8,624 nucleotides of DNA from JBHIBD01 sp046758865 (GCA_046758865.1 JBHIBD010000078.1:1-8624); one strand, 5' to 3'. Numbered from the stretch's first letter, positions 1 through 8,025 are shown. The notes: a model not told the origin generated them from the sequence alone. Made by a program: numbers and translations.

Positions 1-513
1 GGTTTAAGGGTGGCGGCGGAGCTCGCGGCTGTGTCAGCCCGTACCGCACCCAAGTCCAAGGGTGAGGATTTTGTAAAGGTAATGATCATGGAGGGCGATG
101 AGCTTAGGCGGCTTGCCGACGCCATGGCGGAATATGGGGCCAAGACGGGGAGGAGGAATTTCGACAGGGACGGTGACAATGTACGGAATTCTGGTTCCAT
201 GCTCCTAATCGGGCTAAAGGACGCCAAACCCTGCGGTCTAAACTGCGGGGCCTGCGGCTTTTCCACATGTAACGAGGTCATACCTAAAGAGCTTGATGAA
301 TTTAAGGGCCCTCAGTGTGCCTGGAGACACCAGGACCTTGGTATAGCAGTGGGCTCAGCGGTCAAGACCCTGGGTATGCTCAACATTGACAATCGGATTA
401 TGTACCGTGCCGGTGTGGCGGCAAGGAAGGCCGGCTTCTGTGACTGGGACATAGTTATGGGCATACCCCTCTCTGTTACCGGGAAGAATATTTATTTCGA
501 CAGGAAAACGTAA
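1..513 (+). CDS. DUF2148 ferredoxin-like domain protein, 5' end outside window
   Basis: The reading frame is open to the window edge. A GTG at position 10 could be read as a start, but DUF2148 proteins usually have some residues before the conserved ARTAPK segment, so the true start probably lies upstream and this copy is partial. Numbering from that GTG, the family hallmarks are SARTAPKSKG near residues 9-18, RRNFDRDGDNVRNS near 48-61, and a cysteine cluster at C75, C79, C82 and C87 (motif CGLNCGACGFSTC) with a further Cys at 103. The C-terminus, with MGIPLSVTGKNIYFDRK, also fits the family. The cysteines suggest an FeS cluster or metal site; the cellular role of the family is not established. 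No signal peptide or membrane segment is visible. A 97-nt gap separates it from coaB on the same strand, so co-transcription is possible. The family assignment is good; the function is unknown. Confidence 0.85.
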   Translation, partial: GLRVAAELAAVSARTAPKSKGEDFVKVMIMEGDELRRLADAMAEYGAKTGRRNFDRDGDNVRNSGSMLLIGLKDAKPCGLNCGACGFSTCNEVIPKELDEFKGPQCAWRHQDLGIAVGSAVKTLGMLNIDNRIMYRAGVAARKAGFCDWDIVMGIPLSVTGKNIYFDRKT

Positions 514-610
514 ATATTATAGTTTATGCCCTTTATCGTGCGTGCCGGCCAGCGATGGGGTCTGCACCCACAGGGAACAAAAAACGGGGGCCTGACAAAG
601 GATTAAAACC

Positions 611-1303
611 ATGGACACCCTTTCCGGGAAGAAGATATTAGTGACCTCCGGCCCTACCAGGGTCCCACTGGACGACGTACGCTTTATAAGCTCTAAGTCG
701 TCCGGCAGGTTGGGTGTGGAGATAGCTCGTGAACTCCTGGCGCACGGTGCCAGTGTGACCTTTCTCTACGGTACCGATAGCATGAGGCCCGACCCCGGCG
801 AAGGGGTGTGTCTTATAGAAGTGGAGACGGTTGACGAACTGACAAGGACCGTAGAGGGCTTAAGGGGCGAAAAATTTGATGCTATATTTCATGCTATGGC
901 GGTCTCCGATTTTGCACCAGAGAGCCCAAGAAAAGGAAAGGTATCATCACAAAAAGAGGAGGCATGGGACATAAAACTGGTTAAGACACCAAAGGTAATA
1001 AGACTTATCAGAGAAATCTGGCCTGACTCCATACTGGTGGGCTTTAAGCTTGAGGTGGGCCGTAGTAGAGAAGATCTGCTCAAGACTGCCAAAAACTTCA
1101 TCTCAAGTTCAGGTGCAGACCTCCTTGTGGTAAATGACCTCACGGAGATAACGGAGGACCACCACGTGGCCTATCTTGTCTCCAACAGGGGTGAGGTAGC
1201 GGATGTTGCTCGTACCAAGAAGGAGATTGCCACTAAGCTGGTAGGACTTGCGGAGAAGATGCTCACAACGCCCAAGGCCCCTTCGGGCCTCAGAAGCCCT
1301 TGA
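611..1303 (+). CDS. coaB: Stand-alone phosphopantothenoylcysteine synthetase (CoaB domain)
   Basis: A 230-residue protein matching only the C-terminal (CoaB) half of the usual CoaBC/Dfp fusion of about 400 residues. In coenzyme A synthesis CoaB joins cysteine to 4'-phosphopantothenate using a nucleotide triphosphate (CTP in most bacteria). Visible signatures are TSGPTRVPLDDVRFISSKSSG at about 12-32 (nucleotide-binding Rossmann start), AMAVSDFAP at 95-103, the KLVKTPKVI segment near 122-130, VGFKLE at 143-148 and GADLLVVNDL at 168-177. No CoaC-type flavodoxin-like decarboxylase domain precedes it; the upstream frame is DUF2148. The ATG at 611 has AGGA about 8 nt upstream. The 97-nt gap before it (514-610) holds no clear promoter. 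The 3' end overlaps the last 14 nt of the converging minus-strand gene. CoaB-like flavoprotein homologues of other function cannot be fully excluded. Confidence 0.85.
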   Translation: MDTLSGKKILVTSGPTRVPLDDVRFISSKSSGRLGVEIARELLAHGASVTFLYGTDSMRPDPGEGVCLIEVETVDELTRTVEGLRGEKFDAIFHAMAVSDFAPESPRKGKVSSQKEEAWDIKLVKTPKVIRLIREIWPDSILVGFKLEVGRSREDLLKTAKNFISSSGADLLVVNDLTEITEDHHVAYLVSNRGEVADVARTKKEIATKLVGLAEKMLTTPKAPSGLRSP

Positions 1304-1856
1304 CAAATTTAACGTTATAACTAGCCACGTCCCTTACATTGACGCCGTAGATGGTAATCTTGAATGGCTTAGTTGAACCCGCCGGCATGTCCGTGATGTT
1401 TAGGACATTATTGCCCAATACATTACCTTTTTCATCATAAACTTCTACATTAATAAGCACGAATTGGTAATCTCTGGAGCCGCTGTTCTCTAATTCCCCG
1501 GTAAAGACAGTGTTTTCAACTATGCCTTTGTAGTCTAAACTATGCACATAAAACCCTTGCCCTATACCTATGACCCTTTTTTTGTCCTTTGTGATACCTT
1601 TTTTAGGTTCTGCCGCCCTTGGCACCTCACGGCTCACTGGCAGACCCTTTTCCAGCGCTGTTACTCGCTTGTCCAGACTGTCTATCTTCGCCATAAGTTC
1701 GTGCAGGGTCTCTTCCAGCGCAATTATCTTTTCCATGATTCTGGCCTGAGAGTCATTGGCCCCCAATGAACCCAGAAGTAGAAAGAGATATAGTGCTATT
1801 ATGGGCATGTTAAATTTCCAGCCGGTACCGTTTGTATCTTTATGTCCTATGCACAT
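1290..1856 (-). CDS. Exported coiled-coil protein with FxLYD-like beta domain (paralog 2)
   Basis: A 188-residue protein, last in the formate dehydrogenase cluster. A hydrophobic segment (MPIIALYLFLLLGSLGA, about 17-33) looks like a signal peptide or N-terminal anchor. A heptad-type helix follows (EKIIALEETLHELMAKIDS, continuing to RVTALEKG at about 64-71), then a charged linker (71-94) and a beta-rich domain (95-188) with VFTGELENSGSRDY and VEVYDEKGNVLG. That pattern resembles FxLYD domains of secreted proteins. The start at 1856 has GAGAGG 8 nt upstream and gives a 16-residue n-region; an internal ATG at 1808 would give a more ordinary signal peptide. The long start also begins MC-x3-K, like the neighbouring paralog. 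It lies 38 nt downstream of that paralog, to which its coiled coil and beta domain align. Its last 14 nt overlap coaB convergently. The function is unknown. Confidence 0.8.
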   Translation of the reverse strand: MCIGHKDTNGTGWKFNMPIIALYLFLLLGSLGANDSQARIMEKIIALEETLHELMAKIDSLDKRVTALEKGLPVSREVPRAAEPKKGITKDKKRVIGIGQGFYVHSLDYKGIVENTVFTGELENSGSRDYQFVLINVEVYDEKGNVLGNNVLNITDMPAGSTKPFKITIYGVNVRDVASYNVKFVKGF

Positions 1857-1894
1857 CCTTATGGCCTCTCGATTGTGCGAGCGCCACGAATTCC

Positions 1895-2590
1895 TTAAGA
1901 ACTCCTCAAGTGGTGTATTTCATACCTCTTAATCCAGTGGGCCGCGGGGCCCTTTACGGTCGCCTCAAAAGGCCTGGATTCACCCAGGTCAATGTCATCG
2001 AGCCAAAAGGTTGTAAAACCTATCATCTTGTCCTCCTCATCATAGACTATTATCTCAAACTCCGCCCTTTCAGCCCCAGTAGAAGAAGCCTCTATTTCAC
2101 CCGTGAAAATAGTGCCTTTCTCGGTGGTTTCATACACTATATCATGGCCCTTAAATCCAAACCCTAAGTAAATATCGCCCACCTCAAACCGTGTCTGCTT
2201 AGGCGGCGGGGGGGTGTAAGTTCCGCCAGGCGTCGGCGTATATGTTGGAGGTGGAGGCGCTGTCTCAAGTTTTGTAAGCCTCTCGTTCATTTCGTCTACC
2301 TGCCCCGTGAGCCTCTCATTCATTTCACGTACTTCTTTAGCTAGATACTTAAGTGCATCCTCCAGCTCTATTATCTTCTCCAAAAGTTTTATGGCGAACA
2401 GGTCTCCTAACGGTTCGGGTTTTAACTCTTCGGCGGTTATCTCTTCAGTGGACGGCTCTTTGAGAGAAGATTCTTCCGCACTCGCGACCTCAGAAAAGAA
2501 TATCGATATGGATGTAAAGATACACAGCGCTAATACAGAGGCTTTTCGTATCTTCTCAGACCCTTTTATTGCCTTATATACCAAGCACAT
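1895..2590 (-). CDS. Exported coiled-coil protein with Pro-rich linker and FxLYD-like beta domain (paralog 1)
   Basis: A 231-residue protein whose start overlaps the end of the fdhE-like gene by 17 nt, pointing to translational coupling. Layout: basic n-region (1-16), hydrophobic core (about 17-33), likely signal-peptidase cleavage after EVASA (residue 38), acidic segment (39-62), coiled coil (about 68-110) containing the duplicated 11-mer EMNERLT, a Pro/Thr-rich linker (111-131), and a beta domain (133-231) with GTIFTGEIEASSTGAE and FEIIVYDEEDKMIGF. The beta domain aligns with that of the next gene (IFTGEIE/VFTGELE, IVYDEEDKMIG/EVYDEKGNVLG). The coiled coil also matches (EKIIELEDAL/EKIIALEETL), so the two are diverged tandem duplicates. 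It is probably periplasmic or envelope-located. Its placement suggests a role linked to the formate dehydrogenase, but no function is recognised. The ATG at 2590 is the only start before the signal peptide. Confidence 0.82.
   Translation of the reverse strand: MCLVYKAIKGSEKIRKASVLALCIFTSISIFFSEVASAEESSLKEPSTEEITAEELKPEPLGDLFAIKLLEKIIELEDALKYLAKEVREMNERLTGQVDEMNERLTKLETAPPPPTYTPTPGGTYTPPPPKQTRFEVGDIYLGFGFKGHDIVYETTEKGTIFTGEIEASSTGAERAEFEIIVYDEEDKMIGFTTFWLDDIDLGESRPFEATVKGPAAHWIKRYEIHHLRSS
2274..2327 (-). repeat. 33-nt tandem direct repeat encoding an 11-residue coiled-coil unit
   Basis: Two near-identical segments about 21 nt long begin 33 nt apart (2274 and 2307), inside the coiled coil of the larger exported paralog. 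They encode EMNERLTGQVD followed by EMNERLTKLET. An 11-residue period is a hendecad, compatible with a coiled coil, and looks like a recent in-frame duplication. Confidence 0.8.
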
Positions 2591-3446
2591 TCTCTTCTAC
2601 CTTTTTGTAGCCCTGCTCGTGGGCCCATAGGTCGAGGGGTATGCTCGCAAGCTCGTCCACCACAGGTACTGCCTCCGGGTCCTTTGTCATGTCTACGGTC
2701 TTTATATATTTTCTGCAGTTGCAGCAGGCCTCCAGGCGTATATGTGGGTAATCATTGGCGATGTAGTAGGGAAACTTGTCATTACTGCCTTCACCACAGG
2801 CCGGGCATGAGAGCCTGCGGAAGTTCCACTCCGCCTGGCATAGGGAACAAACTAGAGAGCGTTTCGAGCTGTTGTCTGCCGGGCGTAGACAGCACACCTG
2901 TGGTCTACCGTTACATCGAGGACACCTTGAAGTAGATTCCGCAAGACAATCCGTGGGTTTCCCACGCACACCCGCAAGATACTCTGCGTAGGGCTGAAGG
3001 AAGGCCTTGGGAAAGAACGACATGGCCTGGTCTTCTGTTGTACTCAGCGCCTTTTCCCTCCAGTATGACTGAAGCATCACGCCCGAGTTCTCTTCCTTCA
3101 TTTCTCCCAATCTCTCGGCCAGTCTGACCAGTCTTGGTGGGCCTTCTCTTTTTATTAAGGATATAAATGATGAGAAGTGCGGATGTAATATGTGAAGGGG
3201 CAGCTCTTCTTTTAGGGACGGGAGGCCATCATGGCCATCTATTAGGGACTCAAGGTGCTGATACATGTCCTTTTGATAACTGGTGAGGACGCTGTAAAAG
3301 TCCAATACCTCCTTGGCAAAGGCAAGGCGGCTGGCCAATTGCTCTGCACGGCCGATACGTTTGTCCCATGAGGGTTTCACCTTATTTATATTGTTCCCTT
3401 CTCCTTTAGCCGCCGGTACCATCTTGGGTGATGGGTCTTTGTCCAT
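2574..3446 (-). CDS. fdhE: FdhE-type formate dehydrogenase maturation factor
   Basis: Up to 290 residues and recognisable as FdhE, a cytoplasmic accessory protein of formate dehydrogenase maturation with rubredoxin-like metal-binding motifs. The C-terminal half carries four CxxC pairs: C175-C178 (CPRC), C200-C203 (CSLC), C214-C217 (CPAC) and C241-C244 (CCNC). It ends with the family segment LASIPLDLWAHEQGY (267-281). The N-terminal half is helical (RIGRAEQLASRLAFAKEVL, 30-48). The start is uncertain. The ATG at 3446 overlaps the cytochrome b gene by 61 nt without a strong ribosome site, ATG 3422 is an alternative, and a GTG at 3380 begins 5 nt after the cytochrome stop with a purine-rich AAGGAGAAGGG tract about 15 nt upstream, giving 268 residues that begin just before the conserved helix. 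It lies between cytochrome b and the exported paralogs and overlaps the latter by 17 nt. Confidence 0.92.
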   Translation of the reverse strand: MDKDPSPKMVPAAKGEGNNINKVKPSWDKRIGRAEQLASRLAFAKEVLDFYSVLTSYQKDMYQHLESLIDGHDGLPSLKEELPLHILHPHFSSFISLIKREGPPRLVRLAERLGEMKEENSGVMLQSYWREKALSTTEDQAMSFFPKAFLQPYAEYLAGVRGKPTDCLAESTSRCPRCNGRPQVCCLRPADNSSKRSLVCSLCQAEWNFRRLSCPACGEGSNDKFPYYIANDYPHIRLEACCNCRKYIKTVDMTKDPEAVPVVDELASIPLDLWAHEQGYKKVEENVLGI

Positions 3447-4048
3447 TCGTGAGTGACCCTGCCTCTTGTCATAGCACCCAGAGCGCCCGGTACACCAAGG
3501 GCACCCATGTAGATATGGGCTATCATACCGCCGATGGCCGCTGTGGATGCCACTTCGTGTATGAATATGCTAACCAGCTTCACATTCCATGAGAATTTCT
3601 CAGGAAACCACATTGGTACCCCGGAAACGAGGAGAAGAAAGCCGGCCAGTACCATCAGCCAGAAAAACATCTTCTGCCCCGGGTCAAACCGACCAATTTC
3701 TGGCAGCTTTTTGCCACTATGGGTTATGTAGTCCCAAATGTTTGACAACCACTCCCTATCCTCCGGATATAGTAACATACAACGTGCCCAGGAGTAAAAC
3801 ATTATCGTAAGTGCAATGAAGAATACAATGCCGGCGTACGGGTGCCATACCCTGGCTGTTGTACCACCACCCAGTATCGACGAAATCCAGTACAACCGAG
3901 GATAGTATAGAGAGAGGCCCGATAGCATAAGATATACAAATGACACGGCCGCAGTCCAGTGCACCAGTCTTTCTCTAAGACTGAATCTCTCTATGTCTTT
4001 GTAGCCTTCGACAGGTTTAGGTTGTTTGGTAGTCCTCTTTCGCCTCAT
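3386..4048 (-). CDS. fdnI: Formate dehydrogenase cytochrome b subunit (gamma)
   Basis: A 220-residue integral membrane di-heme cytochrome b of the FdnI/FdoI family, which passes electrons from the FeS subunit to quinone. Four membrane helices are visible at about 30-50, 69-90, 127-147 and 160-185. Candidate heme ligands within them are H30 (RLVHW), H69 (WHPYAG), H164 (FIHE) and H178 (AHIYMG). The pair spacings of 39 and 14 residues are what is expected for this family. The loop with LLYPEDREWLSNIWDYI (92-108) is also typical. The N-terminus is basic and cytoplasmic by the positive-inside rule. The start codon overlaps the stop of the FeS-subunit gene as ATGA, indicating translational coupling. 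It ends inside or 5 nt before fdhE, depending on that gene's start. Confidence 0.93.
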   Translation of the reverse strand: MRRKRTTKQPKPVEGYKDIERFSLRERLVHWTAAVSFVYLMLSGLSLYYPRLYWISSILGGGTTARVWHPYAGIVFFIALTIMFYSWARCMLLYPEDREWLSNIWDYITHSGKKLPEIGRFDPGQKMFFWLMVLAGFLLLVSGVPMWFPEKFSWNVKLVSIFIHEVASTAAIGGMIAHIYMGALGVPGALGAMTRGRVTHEWTKTHHPRWYRRLKEKGTI

Positions 4049-4968
4049 TTCTTACTTGTTCTTTTAGTCGCCTTTTTGGCCGTCTTCTTGGTCATTCTTG
4101 CCTTTTTCGTGACGGCCTCTGTCTTAACTTCCAACGGCCCATATATAAGGTAGTGGAGCAAGGCCGTAGCCACGCCCCCCACCATAATTGTGCTCCCTAT
4201 GGTCTTTAACGGACCCTTCCACAGCGACACAGTGGTAGGCACCTTGGGGTCTGGCGGCAGTCCGTACGCCTCTGGACGGTTTCCGTGGGGCAGGACATAA
4301 ATGACGTGTGCCCCCAGGACTCCAGGCGGGTCGTAGATGGTTGCATGCTCAAGGCCCATGAGTCTTAACTGCCTTACCCTGTGTCTCCCAAACTCAAGCA
4401 GCCGTTCCTTTGTGCCGAATTGGAGGCAACCTGTGGGGCATGCCTTTATACAGGCAGGTTCAAGCCCAGCGGCAACACGGTCTGAGCACAGTGTACATTT
4501 ATACACCTTCTGGCCCTTCGGGCTGATGCGGGGCACGTTGAAGGGGCAGCCGGTCACGCAAAACTGGCACCCAATACAGTTCTCCTGGACGAAGTCCACG
4601 ATACCGTTTGCGTACTTCACAATGGCTCCCGGGGCAGGACAGGCCCTGAGGCATCCGGGGTTCTCACAGTGCATGCACTGGTACTTGGCCATGGTCCACA
4701 AAAACTTGTCGCCATCATCCAGCTCGCTAAATTTTATCAGATTCCAAAAGTTGTACGATAGGTTGGGAACTGTCTGATAGCTTCCAGTAGACTTGTAAGT
4801 CTCATCCACAGGTAGGTCGTTCCACTCCTGGCAGGCCACCTCACATGCCTTACAGCCTATGCAGGTGGATACGTCTATGAGCTTGGTTACCCTGGGTACC
4901 TCTCGGATACCAGTGGCCACATAACTGGTAGCAGAGATATCCCTTATCTCTAGGCCTTCTACCGCCAT
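4045..4968 (-). CDS. fdnH: Formate dehydrogenase iron-sulfur subunit (beta), membrane-anchored, Lys-rich tail
   Basis: A 307-residue subunit that carries electrons from the catalytic subunit to cytochrome b. Sixteen cysteines for four [4Fe-4S] clusters are present: C36, C39, C42, C46; C98, C101, C106, C110; C131, C134, C137, C141; and C158, C161, C173, C177. A single membrane helix (TIGSTIMVGGVATALLHYLI, 257-276) matches the C-terminal anchor of FdnH. After it comes an unusual tail of about 25 residues rich in Lys, Thr and Ala (TKKARMTKKTAKKATKRTSKK, 287-307), which should face the cytoplasm. There is no signal peptide; in this family the subunit is exported with the Tat-tagged catalytic partner. 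The ATG is 1 nt after the stop of the catalytic gene, with AAGG about 8 nt upstream. Its stop overlaps the next start by 4 nt. Confidence 0.94.
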   Translation of the reverse strand: MAVEGLEIRDISATSYVATGIREVPRVTKLIDVSTCIGCKACEVACQEWNDLPVDETYKSTGSYQTVPNLSYNFWNLIKFSELDDGDKFLWTMAKYQCMHCENPGCLRACPAPGAIVKYANGIVDFVQENCIGCQFCVTGCPFNVPRISPKGQKVYKCTLCSDRVAAGLEPACIKACPTGCLQFGTKERLLEFGRHRVRQLRLMGLEHATIYDPPGVLGAHVIYVLPHGNRPEAYGLPPDPKVPTTVSLWKGPLKTIGSTIMVGGVATALLHYLIYGPLEVKTEAVTKKARMTKKTAKKATKRTSKK

Positions 4969-4969
4969 T

Positions 4970-7900
4970 TTAGACCTTTTCCAGCCTCACCAGAAAGCCC
5001 TTGTACTCAGGGGTAAAGGAGTTCGGGTCAAGGGCCGTTGGTGTAAGTAGGTTGGCCAACGGACCTTTAACCCTCCCGGCAAAGCCCCAGTGTATGGGTA
5101 TTCCTATCTGCCATACTTCCCGCCCGCCTATCTTCATAGGCTTTATGCGTTTGGTTACTCGCGCCCTTCCCTCAATGCTTCCCCTAATGGAGGTCACTCT
5201 CACGAGGTCTTGGTTTTTGATGCCCTCCAGTTGTGCCAACCCATGAGGTATTTCAACGAAGAATTCCGGTTGAAGCAAGGAGTTTACTGTTATGTGTTTA
5301 GTCCAGTAGTGGAAGTGCTCAGTCAGCCGGTAGGTGGTGCATACGATTGGAAAATCCTCCGGGTTTGCGTACCTGTCCTTATCAGACCTGAACAGCTTCG
5401 CCAGGGGGTTTGAGCTGACTTCTGGATGGAGTAGGTTCTTTAGGGGTGATTCCACAGGCTCATAGTGTTCCGGGAAAGGCCCTTCTACAAAGTCTGTCGC
5501 AAAAAGCTTTCCCACACCCTCTGGAAGCATGATGAAGGCACCTAGCCCGGCATTTGGTGGGCTATCGACCTTATAGTCGGGCGTGTCGCCTATCCATTTT
5601 GTTCCGTCCCATCGTATGGCCGCCCTGGTGGGGTCCCATGGCCTGCCATCTGAGTCGCACGAGGCACGGTTATAGAGTATCCGTCGATTCAATGGCCAGT
5701 TCCATGCCCACCCATGATACATGCCCAGCCCGGTGGGGTCACTCAGGCCCTTTCTTGCCATTAAGTTCCCTTCCTCCGTAAAGCTCCCGCAGTAGAGCCA
5801 GTTACCGCATGAGGTGGTGCCATTGTCTCTGAGATGGGCAAAGGTAGACAATTGTTCACCTGCTCTGGCAACCACCCGTCCTTCCTCATCCACCACATCT
5901 GCGATAGCACCGCCGTTAATCTCCTTTGCCACTTCCTCCAGGGGCGGGTCATGGGGCCTTGAATATGGCCAGCTCAGGTAAAGTATTGGTTCGGGAAATG
6001 CGCCCACACCCTCCGCGTAGAGTTCTTTCACCTTCAGGAAGATTCTGGCCAGTATCTCTTGGTCTGCCCTGGCTTCTCCGGGTGGGTCTAGTGCCTTCCA
6101 CTTCCACTGCGCCCAGCGCGCCGAGTTGGTAAAGGAGCCGTCCTTTTCTGCAAAAATGGATGCTGGCAGTAAAAAGACCTCTGTATCCACCTCGCGAGGG
6201 TCAACCCCAGGGGCCCTCCAGAACTGGGCTGTTTCGGTTTCAAAACAATCCACCACCACAAGCCATTTAAGTTTAGATAGCGCCGAGAGCATCTTATTAG
6301 AGTGTGGGCCGTTGGCCACCGGATTCATGCCGAAGGCAAGCAACCCTTCCAGCTTGTCCCGGTACATGTCGTCAAAGATGTATGCCCAACTGTAATTGCG
6401 GTCTATCTTGGGGAGGTAATGGTATGCGTAATCGTTCTCTCTGGTGGCGTGGTTACCATACATTGCCTTCATGAAGCTGGTGAAGAAGGCCGGGTAATTG
6501 CTCCAGTAATTCATAGAGGTAGGGGAAAGAGGTCTGGGCGTGTTTTCTGCCAGATAATGTTCGGGGTCTTGTTGGTCTGCGGTTGGGAGCTTCAGATAAC
6601 CAGGGAGTTTATCGTATGCGACACCGTGGTCTGTACCACCCTGTATGTTCGAGTGGCCCCTGAGGGCGTTGAGTCCACCGCCCGGCCTGCCAATATTCCC
6701 CAGGAGCATCTGTAGCATGGCTGCGGTGCGAATTATCTGTACGGCAGAGCTGTGGTGTGTCCATCCGAGTGCATACATAATAGTACCTGCCTTTTCTGGT
6801 CTGCCCGTGGAGCAGATAATCTCTGCGGCCTTTACAAAACCCTCTACAGGAGCCCCTGTAATCTCCGAAACAACAACAGGTGTGTAGCGGGCGAAATGCT
6901 TCTTGAGGAGTTGGAACACGCAGTTCGGGTCACTGAGCAGGGGGTCTTGCAATGCATACCCGTGTTCGTCCTGCCGGTATTGCCAGCTAAATTTGTCATA
7001 AGCACCTTTGGCCGGGTCATAGCCAGAGAAGAGCCCGTCTTTGAAGGAAAAATTCTCCTTCACCAGGAATGGGGCATTGGTGAAGAGTCTTAGATATTCT
7101 ACATGGTACAGACCGTTGGTAAGTGCGTAGTTTATGAGGCCGCCCAGGAAGGCGATGTCGGTGCCGGCACGTATCTGGACAAAGTGGTCGGCGACGGCTG
7201 CTGTCCTATTAAATCTTGGGTCTACACATACCAGTCTTGCGCCGCGTTTCCTCTTTGCCTCTATCACCCATTTGAAGCCGCAGGGGTGGTTTTCTGCAGG
7301 GTTTCCACCCATGGCCAGTATGACGTCTGCATTGCCTATATCCGTCCACCCATTGGTCATTGCCCCGCGGCCAAAGGTTGGCGCCAGACTGGCAACCGTT
7401 GGACCGTGTCAGAGGCGGGCCTGCTGCTCAAGATAGACTATGCCAAGGGCCCTGGAGGTCTTTACCATGAGGAAATTCATCTCACTGGTGTCGGTGCATC
7501 CGCCTATCATGGCAATGCCCTCCGTGCGGTTCACGGTCCCGCCTTGTGGGTCCCTTTGTACAAAGGTCCTGTCACGGGTTTCTTTTATGTGGCGGGCTAT
7601 TTCGCTTGTGACAAAATCCCAGGATACCTCGTCCCAATGCGAGGCGCCCGGTGCCCTGTACAGAGGCTTGGTCAGGCGGCGGTCGTTTACTATGTAGTGC
7701 TTTAGTGAGGCGCCCTTTGGGCACAGGGTGCCACCGTTTATGGGATGGTCCGGGTCACCCTCCACGTGTACCACCGTGGGTTTGACATTATCTGCCTTAT
7801 CTCCCAGGGTGTGTATTATTACCCCACAACTTACCGAGCAGTAAGGGCAGGTGCTTCTGGTCTCTGTGGTGCGGGCAACCTTTAGCTGACGGGTCTGAGC

Positions 7901-7987
7901 AAGCGCTGGGGTCACATCAAAGCCAAAGCCTGTAAGCAAGGCCCCAGTAGCACTCAGCTTTAGGAAGGAACGCCTGGTAAGCTCCAT
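4970..7987 (-). CDS. fdnG: Selenocysteine-containing formate dehydrogenase catalytic subunit (alpha), UGA read as Sec193
   Basis: A 1005-residue periplasmic molybdenum (or tungsten) bis-pterin enzyme oxidising formate to CO2. A Tat signal (TRRSFLKLSA, 4-13, then a hydrophobic stretch ending ALA at 30) precedes a [4Fe-4S] site at C47, C50, C54 and C89. The in-frame UGA at 7409-7411 follows QQARL and precedes HGPTVASLAPTFGRGAMTN, exactly where FdnG/FdoG proteins carry catalytic selenocysteine, here Sec193 followed by His194. A SECIS-like hairpin lies just downstream. The rest has normal family order, with the C-terminal molybdopterin-dinucleotide-binding domain from about 885 (TTYRLTEHFHYWTKH) to the end (PEYKGFLVRLEKV). 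The length matches E. coli FdnG. The ATG at 7987 is the first possible ATG after an in-frame TGA nine codons upstream; its ribosome site (AAAAGG) is unusually close. First gene of the cluster. Confidence 0.95.
7376..7411 (-). promoter_or_regulatory. UGA selenocysteine codon with bacterial SECIS hairpin
   Basis: On the minus strand the UGA (7411-7409) is followed by a hairpin. The inner stem GCC/GGC (7393-7391 with 7385-7383) closes an AGUCU apical loop (7390-7386). An outer GGTT/AACC stem (7397-7394 with 7379-7376) is separated from it by three unpaired bases on the 3' side. The loop G lies 20 nt after the UGA. This resembles known bacterial SECIS loops (G-U in a small apical loop recognised by SelB) and falls in the usual spacing range. 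SelB, SelA, SelD and tRNA-Sec are not in this window. Confidence 0.85.
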
Positions 7988-8025
7988 ACCTTTTATGGTG
8001 TTAGAAGGTTGTCAACTTAGCAGAA

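Noticed and set aside
1275..1290. Hairpin AGGCCC-CTTC-GGGCCT at the convergent ends of coaB and the exported-protein gene, as a bidirectional terminator
   Set aside because: The 6-bp stem is inside coding sequence and no T-tract follows on either strand, so an intrinsic terminator is not supported.
7361..7411. Frameshift or nonsense pseudogenisation of fdnG
   Set aside because: The frame is unchanged across the UGA, flanking residues match the family exactly, and a SECIS hairpin follows.
7103..7705. 200-codon open frame on the + strand across fdnG
   Set aside because: It is antisense to a well-conserved catalytic gene, has no recognisable protein features, and is best explained as a shadow frame.
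8010..8015. Consensus TTGACA on the minus strand as -35 of fdnG
   Set aside because: A -10 at normal spacing would fall on the ribosome site and start codon, with no matching hexamer.
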